Assembly (NCBI RefSeq): GCF_003253565.1
Contig: NZ_QKUF01000039.1
Location: forward strand, 1-49,540
DNA from: Thermosporothrix hazakensis
Lineage (GTDB): Bacteria; Chloroflexota; Ktedonobacteria; Ktedonobacterales; Ktedonobacteraceae
DNA length: 49,540 nt
Direction: 5' to 3'
In this document: positions 16,688-25,512 of the stretch, in pieces
Position numbering within the stretch: position 1 is the stretch's first letter
Layout: each line of letters opens with the position of its first letter
Notes under the pieces: model-generated
The model's database searches: none
What the model was told of the DNA's origin: nothing
What the model saw: only the letters and a program-made list of their open reading frames with translations
Program-made: the position numbers and the translations under genes

Positions 16688-17992
16688 ATGCAAGCTGTAG
16701 ATATTATCGCGAAGAAGCGGGATGGGCGGATTCTCTCTGCGGAAGAGATCCGCCACTTTATCGAACATTATACACGAGATCAGATCCCTGATTATCAGGT
16801 CGCGGCGTGGTTGATGGCCGTGTACCTTCAAGGCATGAACACAGACGAAGTTCATGCGCTGACCTCCGCTATGGTTGAGTCTGGTGAGCAGTTGCGTATA
16901 CGCGATACACTTTCACCTGTAGTTGATAAACACAGCACCGGAGGAGTCGGGGATAAAGTGACGCTGGCGGTTGCCCCGTTGGTCGCGGCCTGTGGTGTTG
17001 CTGTGGGGAAGATGTCCGGGCGCGGATTGGGTCATACTGGTGGCACGCTCGATAAGTTGGAGTCGGTCCCTGGTTTTCGAGTAGAGCTTTCACAGCAAGA
17101 GTTCCTCGATACGCTGCAAAAACATCAGTTAGTTCTGGCTGGGCAGTCACAGGAGTTGGCTCCTGCTGATGGCAAGCTGTACGCCTTGCGTGACGTTACG
17201 GGCACTGTTGGGAGCCTGCCACTGATAGCATCCAGTATTATGAGCAAAAAGCTGGCTATTGGCTGCTCTCACCTGCTGCTAGATGTCAAGTTCGGGAGCG
17301 GCGCGTTGTTAAAACCGGTCGAACAAGCACGTGAGCTTGCACAGATTATGGTTGCGATCGGAAAACAGGCGGGTATGCATACGGTCGCGACGCTGACATC
17401 GATGGCGCAGCCGCTTGGGGCTGCGATCGGGAACGCACTGGAACTGGCTGAGGCTATCGCTATTTTACGCGGAGAAGGGCCTGCCGACGTCCGCGAACTC
17501 TGCTATTATGAGGCTTCGGAGTTACTGGTAATGACCGGAAAAGCCCCGAATATGGAGGAAGCGCACCAGCAGGTAATGCAGGTAATCCTGCGAGGCGAGG
17601 CTGTCGCGAAGCTTGCCGAGGTCATTGCGGCACAAGGGGGCGATGGCAGCATGATTGAGCGGCCCGAAAAGCTTCCCGCGGCCCCTGCTCGCCTGATAGT
17701 GAAAGCGCCCCGTAGTGGCTATATTGCGGCTATCGAGGCTGAACAGATGGGAAGAGCCAGCATGCACCTGGGAGCAGGCCGGGTCAGAAAAGGGGAACCG
17801 ATTGACCACCGCACCGGCTTTGTGCTTCAGGCAAAGATCGGCGACTATGTGCATGCCGGGGATGCGTTGCTTGAAATTCATGCTCGCACCGTGGCCGAGG
17901 CTGAAGCGATCCAGCCCGCTGTACTGGCGTGTTACGCATGGAGCGAGGAGCCCACACAACCATTGCCGCTTATTTTTGAAACTGTCCATTGA
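16688..17992 (+). CDS. pdp: Pyrimidine-nucleoside phosphorylase
   Basis: The 434-residue protein carries the family signature SGRGLGHTGGTLDKLESVPGF-like motif and KHSTGGVGDKVTL, which bind the nucleoside and phosphate. It splits uridine, thymidine or deoxyuridine with phosphate for salvage, in the cytoplasm. The length fits thymidine/pyrimidine-nucleoside phosphorylase (DeoA/Pdp); the sequence alone does not separate the two specificities. The C-terminal part has the expected alpha/beta sheet with RVRKGEPIDHRTGF. The ribosome site is weak (GAAAAGAAG). Confidence 0.93.
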   Translation: MQAVDIIAKKRDGRILSAEEIRHFIEHYTRDQIPDYQVAAWLMAVYLQGMNTDEVHALTSAMVESGEQLRIRDTLSPVVDKHSTGGVGDKVTLAVAPLVAACGVAVGKMSGRGLGHTGGTLDKLESVPGFRVELSQQEFLDTLQKHQLVLAGQSQELAPADGKLYALRDVTGTVGSLPLIASSIMSKKLAIGCSHLLLDVKFGSGALLKPVEQARELAQIMVAIGKQAGMHTVATLTSMAQPLGAAIGNALELAEAIAILRGEGPADVRELCYYEASELLVMTGKAPNMEEAHQQVMQVILRGEAVAKLAEVIAAQGGDGSMIERPEKLPAAPARLIVKAPRSGYIAAIEAEQMGRASMHLGAGRVRKGEPIDHRTGFVLQAKIGDYVHAGDALLEIHARTVAEAEAIQPAVLACYAWSEEPTQPLPLIFETVH

Positions 17993-18179
17993 TGCTCCTT
18001 GCTGGCAATGGGGATATTCTCGAAATACAGTCATGTTTTCTGGGTGTGTACAAAAATGTATGCACCCTTTTCTCTTGCTCGCCTTTCTACCGATTATTGC
18101 TTGTTCAAAGTGGAACAATCGAGATATTATTGTTTGCTTTTGTGTAGATCTTTTTTATCTCTATTATACTGCTTACTTG

Positions 18180-18208
18180 TTGCTAAAATGGATGGTTCCT
18201 ATTACTAT
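18180..18208 (+). promoter_or_regulatory. Candidate promoter of the kinase-like gene
   Basis: TTGCTA (18180-18185) and TACTAT (18203-18208) are separated by 17 bases, about 40 bases before the start codon. Confidence 0.45.
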
Positions 18209-18248
18209 AAATAGAGAACCTGTATTGTGGTAGGGAGGAAGAGAGGTA

Positions 18249-19625
18249 ATGTTACAGGGAAAAAGTGTTATCCCACAGCAGGATGCTTTACTCGGGTGTA
18301 CTTTGCATGATGGCGAATATCTGGTGCGACGGGTCCTTGAGTACGGCAATGAGTGTAAGACCTACATGGGAATACATACCACACTGCATATCCCCTTTGC
18401 GCTCAAGCAATCCCGGGCCGATAGTCCTTTGCCGGAGACCGTCATAGCGGAACTTGATGCCGCGTTACGGGAGCGCTCCCCGGCTCAGCAGTGTGAGCGT
18501 ACCGCGCGCGAACTTTATTTTCCTTCCAGTGGTGGTGAGTTGACGGATCGCTTTCTCCGCGAGGCGTTATTGCTGACTCGCCTGCATCATGCGGCAATTC
18601 CTACCCTCTATGACTATTTTTTTGAAGACGGTTACTGGTATCTGGTGACGGATTATATCCCGGGCACGACACTTAGCGCTTATCTCCGCCATCACGCGCC
18701 CCTGCCGCCACTGGAAGCGTTGCACTATGCTATGCAGCTCTGCGATGTGCTGGATTATCTGCACAGACAGGAGCCACCTATTATTTTTCGGGATTTGCAG
18801 CCCTCCAATATTGTGTTGACGCCTGGCGGCACACTCATGCTGGTGAATTTCGGCATGGCGCGCTACTTCAAGAAGGGGCAGTACAGCGACACGCAAGATC
18901 TTCGGGTCCCCGGTTATGTGGCTCCTGAACAGTATCAGGGCGAGGGGCAATCTGACGGGCGCTCGGATCTGTTCAGTCTGGGCGTACTATTGCACGAAAT
19001 GATCGGCGGTGAACGGCTCTCTCCGGCGTCGTTGTTGCTCGATGCACCGCGTCAGATTCATGCCGATATCTCGGTTGCGCTACAGGCGTTCATCAATCTG
19101 GCAACCCGTTCACAACCGATGTATCGCTTTCAGAATGCGCAGACGCTCTACCTTGCGCTGGATCGTATCTCGACGCTGGAAGAGCGCCGTGCCTATCAGC
19201 GCTATGTGCAGAAACTCCGGCAGATAGAGCAGAAGGATGCGGAACAGATGGCCTTCCCAATGGCCTCTATTCCGGCTACAGAACAGGGCTGGAAAGAGCC
19301 ACAGGAAGAGGCTAGCGATGAGGAGCCAGTGCTTCCCGGGCTGGAAGAACGCTATCTCAGGAGGGAATCGCTGTATCTGGCACGGGTGGAACGGAGAGGA
19401 CAGCGGAGGGTATCGGCTCAGTTGCCCGCAAATGAGCCAGCACAGAAATCGGAGGCAAAGGAGCCAGAACCGGAGCGGCGTCTGAGCACCGATTCCCTGT
19501 TACTCAGAAGAATCGGACATACACAGCATAACATGCGAACTTTGCTCTTGCTCTGCTTTGTTCTGACCATTATGCTGACCTGCATTTTGTTGGTTGTGTT
19601 TCTCTCGCTTCAGGAGCAGCCGTGA
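18249..19625 (+). CDS. Membrane-anchored Ser/Thr kinase-like protein, probably a pseudokinase
   Basis: The 458-residue protein has a bacterial Hanks-type kinase fold. It has the ATP lysine (ALKQ, K53), the catalytic-loop Asp in FRDLQPSN (D182) and the APE motif in GYVAPEQY. Two changes stand out: the usual Lys of the catalytic loop is Gln (Q184), and the DFG Asp that binds magnesium is Asn (NFG, N200). Activity is therefore doubtful. A charged, low-complexity linker follows, then a single C-terminal membrane helix (about 432-453) with no extracellular sensor, so the kinase domain faces the cytoplasm. GGGAGGAAGAG precedes ATG 18249. Confidence 0.85.
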   Translation: MLQGKSVIPQQDALLGCTLHDGEYLVRRVLEYGNECKTYMGIHTTLHIPFALKQSRADSPLPETVIAELDAALRERSPAQQCERTARELYFPSSGGELTDRFLREALLLTRLHHAAIPTLYDYFFEDGYWYLVTDYIPGTTLSAYLRHHAPLPPLEALHYAMQLCDVLDYLHRQEPPIIFRDLQPSNIVLTPGGTLMLVNFGMARYFKKGQYSDTQDLRVPGYVAPEQYQGEGQSDGRSDLFSLGVLLHEMIGGERLSPASLLLDAPRQIHADISVALQAFINLATRSQPMYRFQNAQTLYLALDRISTLEERRAYQRYVQKLRQIEQKDAEQMAFPMASIPATEQGWKEPQEEASDEEPVLPGLEERYLRRESLYLARVERRGQRRVSAQLPANEPAQKSEAKEPEPERRLSTDSLLLRRIGHTQHNMRTLLLLCFVLTIMLTCILLVVFLSLQEQP

Positions 19626-19638
19626 GCCCGAAATGAAA

Positions 19639-19670
19639 CTGGCTCGCCAACCTTGAGGGAAGCGAGCCAG
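19639..19670. terminator. Hairpin between convergent genes
   Basis: CTGGCTCGC pairs perfectly with GCGAGCCAG around a 14-base loop, between the kinase and GtrA stops. There is no T run on either strand. Confidence 0.5.
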
Positions 19671-19681
19671 AGCAATTACTG

Positions 19682-20140
19682 CTATGAGGCAACTTCTTCA
19701 ACCTCAAGCTTTTGTTTAGTGGTGCGGAACACGAACTTGTCAGAGACCAGATACTTGTAAATGAAGTTGAGTACAAGGCTGATCGGGTTTGCAATATACT
19801 CGTTCAGATGGAGAAGAAGGTGCAGGCCTGAACTGATGATATAGGCCACTAGAAAAGCGGAGAGATTGGCGATCTGTGCTTTGAAGCCTTTGATGATCCA
19901 GCCTTTCAAGGTTGTCGGTTTCTGATCGCCGTAGGTAAATAGCTGGTTCAGGACAAAGTTGATAATCGTACCGACCTCAAAGGCTGCCGCGTTCGCTATG
20001 AGATATTTCCAGGTGGCATCGTTTCCGAGAAGGTACTGGAAAAGCGCCAGCGCCAGCATATTGACAGGGATACCGATGCCTCCAATAATGGCGAAACGGA
20101 GTGCCCGATTCCTATAGAGTTTTAGTATAAGCGTACCCAA
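19682..20140 (-). CDS. GtrA-family membrane protein
   Basis: The 152-residue protein has four hydrophobic helices (about residues 15-35, 48-68, 88-108 and 118-138). It also carries the family features RFAIIGG near the N-terminus and FVLNQLFTY in the second helix. GtrA proteins are thought to take part in moving or using polyprenyl-linked sugars in the membrane. The start is TTG at 20140, with AGAGAGG 12 bases upstream, so the start is uncertain. No sugar transferase is adjacent. Confidence 0.85.
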   Translation of the reverse strand: MGTLILKLYRNRALRFAIIGGIGIPVNMLALALFQYLLGNDATWKYLIANAAAFEVGTIINFVLNQLFTYGDQKPTTLKGWIIKGFKAQIANLSAFLVAYIISSGLHLLLHLNEYIANPISLVLNFIYKYLVSDKFVFRTTKQKLEVEEVAS

Positions 20141-20420
20141 AACGATACAAATCCTCTCTCTACTAAAAACACGTTTCTATTTTGATATATATTGTCATCC
20201 AGCATTGTATGTAAAAAGGGTAAGATAGCACCGTAATTTTCCGAGAAAAGGACCAGAAGAGGCCCGCAGAGCGCCTTCAGTGCCTATTCTGTCAGCGGGC
20301 ATTCTGGAATCAAGTACCTGCTTCTTTGAACGTATAAGGCCGTGAATTGGTTGCGAATCGATACTTGATAGTACTTCTACAGTGCCAGAAAATACTTTAT
20401 TCTCAGCGCCTGGGCGCTCT

Positions 20421-21251
20421 TTATTGAGCAGGTAAAAAAGAGCGTAGCGCCTGCATGAATGCATCAAAGTTATCGCGCCGCAGGTTGTGACCTGCTCCGG
20501 GAATGTGGATATGCTGACACTGTGTTGCTCGCTGAACAATTTCGCTGGCTGTCGCAGGGGTGACAAATCCGCCCCGGCTGACCTCACCACTGAGGAGCAG
20601 GATCGGGCAGGAAATACGTGTCACCAGCTCGCGCCAGGGTGTTTCTCGCCAGGGAGCCTGAGCAGTATCGGTAAGTACGGTATAGATATCCAGATTGAAG
20701 GCTCGTTGTGCCTCAATCCAGGGTTCAATATCGCTGAGCGCCCAGTTGGGATGTTCCAGGCGTGCCTCTTCCAGCGCCTCTTCTTGTGGCACTGTCTTAT
20801 AGATCTTTGTGGAAGATTTCCAGGCTTCCAGTTCAATACGCTCGCGTTCTGCGTCGGGCACAAAGTTCTCTTCCCAGGCCGGATCTTCCAGAACCACGCT
20901 GCCTACCAGCTCGGGACGCATGGACGCAGCCAAGGCCGCGACATGAGCCCCCATCGAATGGCCGACCAACGTGGGGCGTTCCAGATGCAGATAATCGATC
21001 AGTGCAAGCACATCGTTAGCAAGGGTTGTATCCTGAACATCACCGCTCCCGGAAGTCAAACCATGATAGCGAGCATCGGGCATCACCATATCATATTCTG
21101 ATGCCAGGGCCTCAGCGACATGCTGCCAGCAGCGCCCACTATCGTGGTATCCGTGCAGGAAGAGAATCGAGGGCTTGCCGCTGTTCTCAAGCCGGTAGTA
21201 GTGAAGCGAGATGTCGTTCAGTTGCACCGTTTGTGAATTCCATTCACCCAT
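20421..21251 (-). CDS. Alpha/beta hydrolase
   Basis: The 276-residue protein has the fold's key features: the oxyanion motif LHGYHDSG, the nucleophile elbow GHSMGAH, and GAGHNLRR supplying the catalytic His, with an acid residue expected in the ILLLSG region. It belongs to the esterase/epoxide hydrolase-like superfamily, and the substrate is not clear. AAAGGAG precedes ATG 21251. The next gene upstream (methyltransferase) ends 74 bases away on the same strand, so a shared transcript is possible. Confidence 0.9.
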   Translation of the reverse strand: MGEWNSQTVQLNDISLHYYRLENSGKPSILFLHGYHDSGRCWQHVAEALASEYDMVMPDARYHGLTSGSGDVQDTTLANDVLALIDYLHLERPTLVGHSMGAHVAALAASMRPELVGSVVLEDPAWEENFVPDAERERIELEAWKSSTKIYKTVPQEEALEEARLEHPNWALSDIEPWIEAQRAFNLDIYTVLTDTAQAPWRETPWRELVTRISCPILLLSGEVSRGGFVTPATASEIVQRATQCQHIHIPGAGHNLRRDNFDAFMQALRSFLPAQ

Positions 21252-21325
21252 ACGGTTTTCACTCCTTTGTAAGGCAAAGAAATAATCGAATGCATGGATA
21301 GTATACCGGAAAAGGGAGCCACTGG

Positions 21326-22027
21326 TTAAGCTTTTTCGCCAATTGTAATATAGACCTCCCAGCGTGGGCCCCGAACCATTTCGGAGCGGCGGCGGAGATT
21401 GGCCTTCTCTAGCGGGATGAGCCGCCCGAAACGCGCATCGGGAACAACAATCGTGGTTAGCCCATTCGGGGTATGTGTTCCCTGTTTGGGGTTGCGGCGC
21501 AGCGTTGCCGGACCATAGACCAGCATTTGAAACAGGAGCAGGAGCGGCTGAATATAGCCCACTGGTAGCAGGTTTGCCCCTTCTACAATGATGATGCGAC
21601 CACCCGGGCGCAGTACACGCGCGACCTCAGCTATCGTGTTTGGGTCATAGATATATTCCGAGGGGAAGGTGCTCACAACCGTATCAAAGGAAGCATCACT
21701 GAAGGGAAGCGTTTGTGCCGACCCCTGAAGGATCAGACTTGCCGAACCGACGTTACGTTTGCGCAGGGTATCACGGGCCGCTGCTACCATCTGTGGGGAG
21801 TGTTCGACTGCCTGACACTGATATCCCTCCGCAAGCATATCGGCCAGCAGATCGCCCAGGCCGCAGCCAAGCTCAAGCACGTCTTTCCCATGCAGGCGCG
21901 GCAGGACCTGACGCTGCCACTCGCGCCATTGGCCGGCAAAGGGAACGGTGCTGGCGAAGCGGTACAGATAGCGATTCTTATATAGGGTTTCAAACAACAG
22001 TTTACGTAATCTGGGTGTCATGGTCAC
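21326..22027 (-). CDS. SAM-dependent methyltransferase (class I)
   Basis: The 233-residue protein has motif I VLELGCGLGDLL for SAM binding, motif II near AVEHSP, and a motif IV/post-motif region SFDTVVSTFPSEY followed by LRPGGRIIIVEG. The substrate is unknown. The first codon is GTG at 22027, which overlaps the stop of the HAD gene (GTGA); ATG two codons later has a better-placed GGAG. The overlap points to translational coupling with the HAD gene. Confidence 0.9.
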   Translation of the reverse strand: MTMTPRLRKLLFETLYKNRYLYRFASTVPFAGQWREWQRQVLPRLHGKDVLELGCGLGDLLADMLAEGYQCQAVEHSPQMVAAARDTLRKRNVGSASLILQGSAQTLPFSDASFDTVVSTFPSEYIYDPNTIAEVARVLRPGGRIIIVEGANLLPVGYIQPLLLLFQMLVYGPATLRRNPKQGTHTPNGLTTIVVPDARFGRLIPLEKANLRRRSEMVRGPRWEVYITIGEKA

Positions 22028-22905
22028 TCCGTCTCTGGCAAAAGATGCAACAGCTCACTGACTCGCTCGATCATTGCATCTGGTTGCATAAATGGCTTGA
22101 TCTCATTATATGACGAAAGAGAATACTTCTTCGCCTCATAGCGACCGACAAAGTCGGCCAGCTCGTTCAGTTGCAACGGGCGATCTGGATACTGCTGCTG
22201 GAACGCTTGCAGCCTTTCAGGGGGGGGCTTCCAGATGGCTTGTAGCTTCAAGCGTTTGGCGCCGACAACGTCGGCGTAGATGTTATCACCAATCATAATA
22301 GTTTCTGCGGGCGAAGCGCCCATTGTCTCCAGGAGAGCGCGAAAGATTGCCGGGTGCGGCTTGCGCAGGCCGTAATCGCAGGAAACAATGACATGGTCAG
22401 GGTGGATAGCTTCCAGCAGACCAAGCTTGCTGAGATCTTCAAAAAAGAGCCGCCCACCTTCTTGCCGGTTGGTCACAATGCCAATTTGATAGCCGCGTTG
22501 TTTCAGTGTATGCAAGGTAGAGAGCGCATCGTCGTCGAGTTTCCGGGATTCAGGAAGGCGCATCCGAAGGGCTTCAAAGAGCGCTATTGTCTGTTCATCG
22601 GTAGGAAGGGGATAGCCGATTTGCTGGCAGGCGGTACGCATGATGTCAGGTGTGCAGGGACTGATCTCGTTCTGGGCCTGTAGCGCCTGCATAATGGCGT
22701 TTCCGCGGGCTTCCCGTAGTTTTTGTCCGCTCTCAGGGCCGCTTGACGGGGTGGGAAAGAATTGGGCCAGCAGCGTGGACGCTCGCTGGTTGCCCGCTGC
22801 TTCAAGCGCTTTCCAGTTCCTGGTATTTTTGGTCCAGAGGGTATCACCCAGGTCGAAGAGCAGATAACGAATAGCGCGTCCTTCAAAGGAAGAGTTCTGG
22901 AGCAT
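22024..22905 (-). CDS. HAD-superfamily hydrolase
   Basis: The protein has all four HAD motifs: I LLFDLGDTLW, II IVTNR, III Lys in LRKPHP, and IV MIGDN with further acidic residues. A cap region lies between motifs I and II, as in phosphatases. It probably removes phosphate from a small metabolite; the substrate is not clear. The likely ATG is at 22905, with AGGA 7 bases upstream; the frame extends further upstream without a ribosome site. It is the first gene of the HAD-methyltransferase pair. Confidence 0.88.
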   Translation of the reverse strand: MLQNSSFEGRAIRYLLFDLGDTLWTKNTRNWKALEAAGNQRASTLLAQFFPTPSSGPESGQKLREARGNAIMQALQAQNEISPCTPDIMRTACQQIGYPLPTDEQTIALFEALRMRLPESRKLDDDALSTLHTLKQRGYQIGIVTNRQEGGRLFFEDLSKLGLLEAIHPDHVIVSCDYGLRKPHPAIFRALLETMGASPAETIMIGDNIYADVVGAKRLKLQAIWKPPPERLQAFQQQYPDRPLQLNELADFVGRYEAKKYSLSSYNEIKPFMQPDAMIERVSELLHLLPETE

Positions 22906-22936
22906 ACAAGGTCCTGCTTTCTGATCAGTCACGAGG

Positions 22937-22975
22937 GGAAAAAGAATGCCGCCCCTTCGAGAAGAGACGGCATAT
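22937..22975 (-). terminator. Terminator of clpP
   Basis: On the minus strand ATGCCG...CGGCAT, with a longer G-U-rich inner stem, is followed by TCTTTTTCCC just after the clpP stop. Confidence 0.75.
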
Positions 22976-22995
22976 TGTAGAGACACTTTCTGGCT

Positions 22996-23661
22996 TTACG
23001 CTTCTTTTTCCTCGGAACTCGGGTTGAGAATGTCATCAATAAGACCGTATTCGACAGACTGCTGTGCGGTCAGGTAGTAGTTACGGTCAGAATCCTGTTT
23101 GATGCGCTCGACGGTCTGGCCGGTATGCTTGGACAAGATTTCATACAGGCTGCTGCGCAGGCGCAGAATCTCGCGGGCAGTGATTTCGATATCTGCTGCC
23201 TGACCTTCCGCACCACCGAGGGGCTGGTGAATCAGCATGGTGGAGTTAGGGAGTGCATAGCGCTTACCCTTTGTACCGGCGGCCAGCAGAACAGCGCCCA
23301 TACTCATCGCCATACCCATACAGAAGGTAGAGACGTCCGGGCGGAGCCACTGCATGGTGTCATAGATGGCAAGACCGGCATAGATGCTTCCACCAGGAGA
23401 GTTGATGTAGATCTGAATGTCTTTAGTTGCGTCCTCGCTCTGAAGGTAGAGCAACTGTGCGACGACGCTGTTGGCTACCTGATCATCGATTGGCGAACCA
23501 ATAAAGATGATGCGTTCTTTTAACAGGCGCGAGTAGAGATCCCAGGCGCGTTCCCCTCGTGGAGTTGTCTCGATCACGTGAGGAAGAATACCTCGCGGCT
23601 CAAGAAATCCACGGGACTCTTTGATCCATTTTGGATCGCGTGGATTGAATACACTACCCAT
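22996..23661 (-). CDS. clpP: ATP-dependent Clp protease proteolytic subunit
   Basis: ClpP is the serine protease ring of the Clp complex. The 221-residue protein has INSPGGSIYAGLAIYDTMQ and the nucleophile in GMAMSMGAV (S120). The catalytic His is in TMLIHQP (H145) and an Asp lies in IKQDSD (D190). Family members usually read GxAASxA around the nucleophile; here it is AMS, a small change that still keeps Ser. The N-terminal extension before YSRLLKERIIF is longer than in E. coli. AAGGAG precedes ATG 23661. It is probably a single-gene unit with its own promoter and terminator. Confidence 0.95.
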   Translation of the reverse strand: MGSVFNPRDPKWIKESRGFLEPRGILPHVIETTPRGERAWDLYSRLLKERIIFIGSPIDDQVANSVVAQLLYLQSEDATKDIQIYINSPGGSIYAGLAIYDTMQWLRPDVSTFCMGMAMSMGAVLLAAGTKGKRYALPNSTMLIHQPLGGAEGQAADIEITAREILRLRSSLYEILSKHTGQTVERIKQDSDRNYYLTAQQSVEYGLIDDILNPSSEEKEA

Positions 23662-23781
23662 GTTTGCTCCTTACTATCTATCACGGTGCACTTTCTCTCA
23701 ATTGAGTGAGAATGCTGTCCGGTTATATAACAACCAAGTGTGCTGAGGAGACCCACGAAAGCGGGGACAGTTGTTAACGTT

Positions 23782-23810
23782 ATGATAGCACTTGAGCGGA
23801 GTAAAGGCAA
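23782..23810 (-). promoter_or_regulatory. Candidate clpP promoter
   Basis: On the minus strand TTGCCT (23805-23810) and TATCAT (23782-23787) are separated by 17 bases. No CIRCE or other stress operator was seen. Confidence 0.45.
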
Positions 23811-23949
23811 GAAAGCCTTCTTTTGTTACAGCGTATCGACGGAAATAGACATCTTGCCGGTATCTTTCGGCTTTGCAGATGATATACGCAGAAGCAGGGT
23901 ATTTCCCCACTCCTGCGAAAAAGCAGCCTGGATAGTCAGAGGACAAGCG

Positions 23950-25512
23950 CTAATGCTTGCGATAGTTGCGCGGGCGAAAATCCTGCGCACCCTGCATCAC
24001 AACCCGCTCGACAAGGCCAATGTCACCGAGGCGAGAGCGGAGCCGCTCATCAATTGTGTTGAGCCCCTGCGGGTTTGCTGTGATGACGGTTGGCAGGTTG
24101 GCATTGTAGCGATAGTTGAGCAACTGGAACAGCTTCTCGTTGGCCCACGGCGAGCTCTGTTGCGCACCCAGATCATCCAGCACCAGAAGGTGGGCCTCTT
24201 TCATTTTCGAGAAGCGCTGATCGTATACCTCGGTTGAGTTGGGCGCGAAGGTTGCGCGCAAGTGTGCAAGCAGATCAGGGACCACTGCAAATAGCACAAC
24301 CGAGCCATCATTGAGCATTTTGTTGGCGACCGCTGCCGCCAGATGGGTTTTGCCACAGCCGTTCGGCCCGACCAGCAGTAGCCAGCCCTGCGGAGCATGC
24401 GCGAAGGTATAGGCAGCCTCAAACGCCTCATGCAGACAGGGATGTCCGCCGGGAATATTCGGGTTAAAGCTCTCGAAGGTTTTCTCCCGGAAGGCCCAGA
24501 GGTCTGAGAGCTCCAGAAGTTCCTGACGGCGCTTCTCTTCTCGCTCGGCAAGTTTGCAGGCGCAGGGGACAGCTTTCCCGAACGAGGGATGCCCGAAGGG
24601 AACATCGACCCGGAGAAACCCGGCACCCCGGCAGCGCGGACAAATCGTTTTCTGGCTGGTTGTGCCGGTAGTGACCGCCGGTGTCACCGCCTTACTGGGA
24701 ATGAGCGCTTGCTGCGATCGAGGCTGAGGCGCCCGCGAAGTTGGTTTTGGTCGCGTAACTGGAGCTTTGTATTGCTGTCGCTCCTGCCCTTGCGCGTGAT
24801 TGGTCACAAACTGGTTATTCAAAGGCTGTGTGACACGCTGGCTTTTATACGGTTGCTCTTGTGGCAGCGGTAGTCCGGTGTTACGCGGTGCACGGGATGC
24901 AGGGCGGGTATAGGGTTCCTGCTCGACAATGTCGCTCAGATCGCGCGTATTGCGCTGGGCATAGGTATTGTAGTTATTGATATAGGACTGTTTGCCTGGT
25001 AGCTCGACAATGGTCTTCTCTTCTGCCTGATACGGCAGATATCCCTGTCCAACCATTTCCCAGTCTCCATGCTGGATTGAGCCGATGGCGTCATCTTCTT
25101 CGGGCCATATGTTGCTATACTCATCTACCACATCAGCCTGCAAATGAGGAGTGCTCTCCTCGGGAATATAATCGGGTATCGGGCGGGTCTTCTGGATGGG
25201 TTGCGGATAAGAGCGTGTATTGCGATTTTTGGTATAGGAGGGCATCTGAGGAAGATAGTCTTCCTCGTCCTGATACAGCACATCGGCATCCTGCTGATAG
25301 GTGTAGTGCGTTTTGGGTGCTATTGGCGGCTGTGCCTTTGGCGGCATTTGCTGCTGTGAGTACTGCTGCGTTGTATGTTGTCCCCGCCGAACGCGCTGCT
25401 CTGAAAGGGAATCACGGACAGAGCCCTGCTGTCGGGAGTGCTGCTGGCGGGAGCGATCCATTTGTGTGAAACGCCCCCGTGTTCGTCCAAGAATACTATT
25501 CAGGCTTTCCAT
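23950..25512 (-). CDS. DnaC/DnaI-like helicase loader with long Gln-rich N-terminus
   Basis: The 520-residue protein has three parts. The first 280 residues are Gln/Arg/Pro/Tyr-rich and unlikely to fold. A zinc ribbon follows (ICPRCRGAGF and PCAC). The C-terminal AAA+ ATPase has Walker A GPNGCGKT, Walker B LLVLDDLG, sensor 1 VITAN and an arginine-finger region ERLRSRLGD. It matches DnaC/DnaI loaders, which place the DnaB helicase on DNA. It follows DnaD directly: the DnaD TAA is immediately next to its ATG, with AGGCAGG in front. The long N-terminus is unusual for this family. Confidence 0.88.
   Translation of the reverse strand: MESLNSILGRTRGRFTQMDRSRQQHSRQQGSVRDSLSEQRVRRGQHTTQQYSQQQMPPKAQPPIAPKTHYTYQQDADVLYQDEEDYLPQMPSYTKNRNTRSYPQPIQKTRPIPDYIPEESTPHLQADVVDEYSNIWPEEDDAIGSIQHGDWEMVGQGYLPYQAEEKTIVELPGKQSYINNYNTYAQRNTRDLSDIVEQEPYTRPASRAPRNTGLPLPQEQPYKSQRVTQPLNNQFVTNHAQGQERQQYKAPVTRPKPTSRAPQPRSQQALIPSKAVTPAVTTGTTSQKTICPRCRGAGFLRVDVPFGHPSFGKAVPCACKLAEREEKRRQELLELSDLWAFREKTFESFNPNIPGGHPCLHEAFEAAYTFAHAPQGWLLLVGPNGCGKTHLAAAVANKMLNDGSVVLFAVVPDLLAHLRATFAPNSTEVYDQRFSKMKEAHLLVLDDLGAQQSSPWANEKLFQLLNYRYNANLPTVITANPQGLNTIDERLRSRLGDIGLVERVVMQGAQDFRPRNYRKH

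Noticed and set aside
23662..23949. CIRCE-like stress operator upstream of clpP
   Set aside because: No TTAGCACTC/GAGTGCTAA arms were found.
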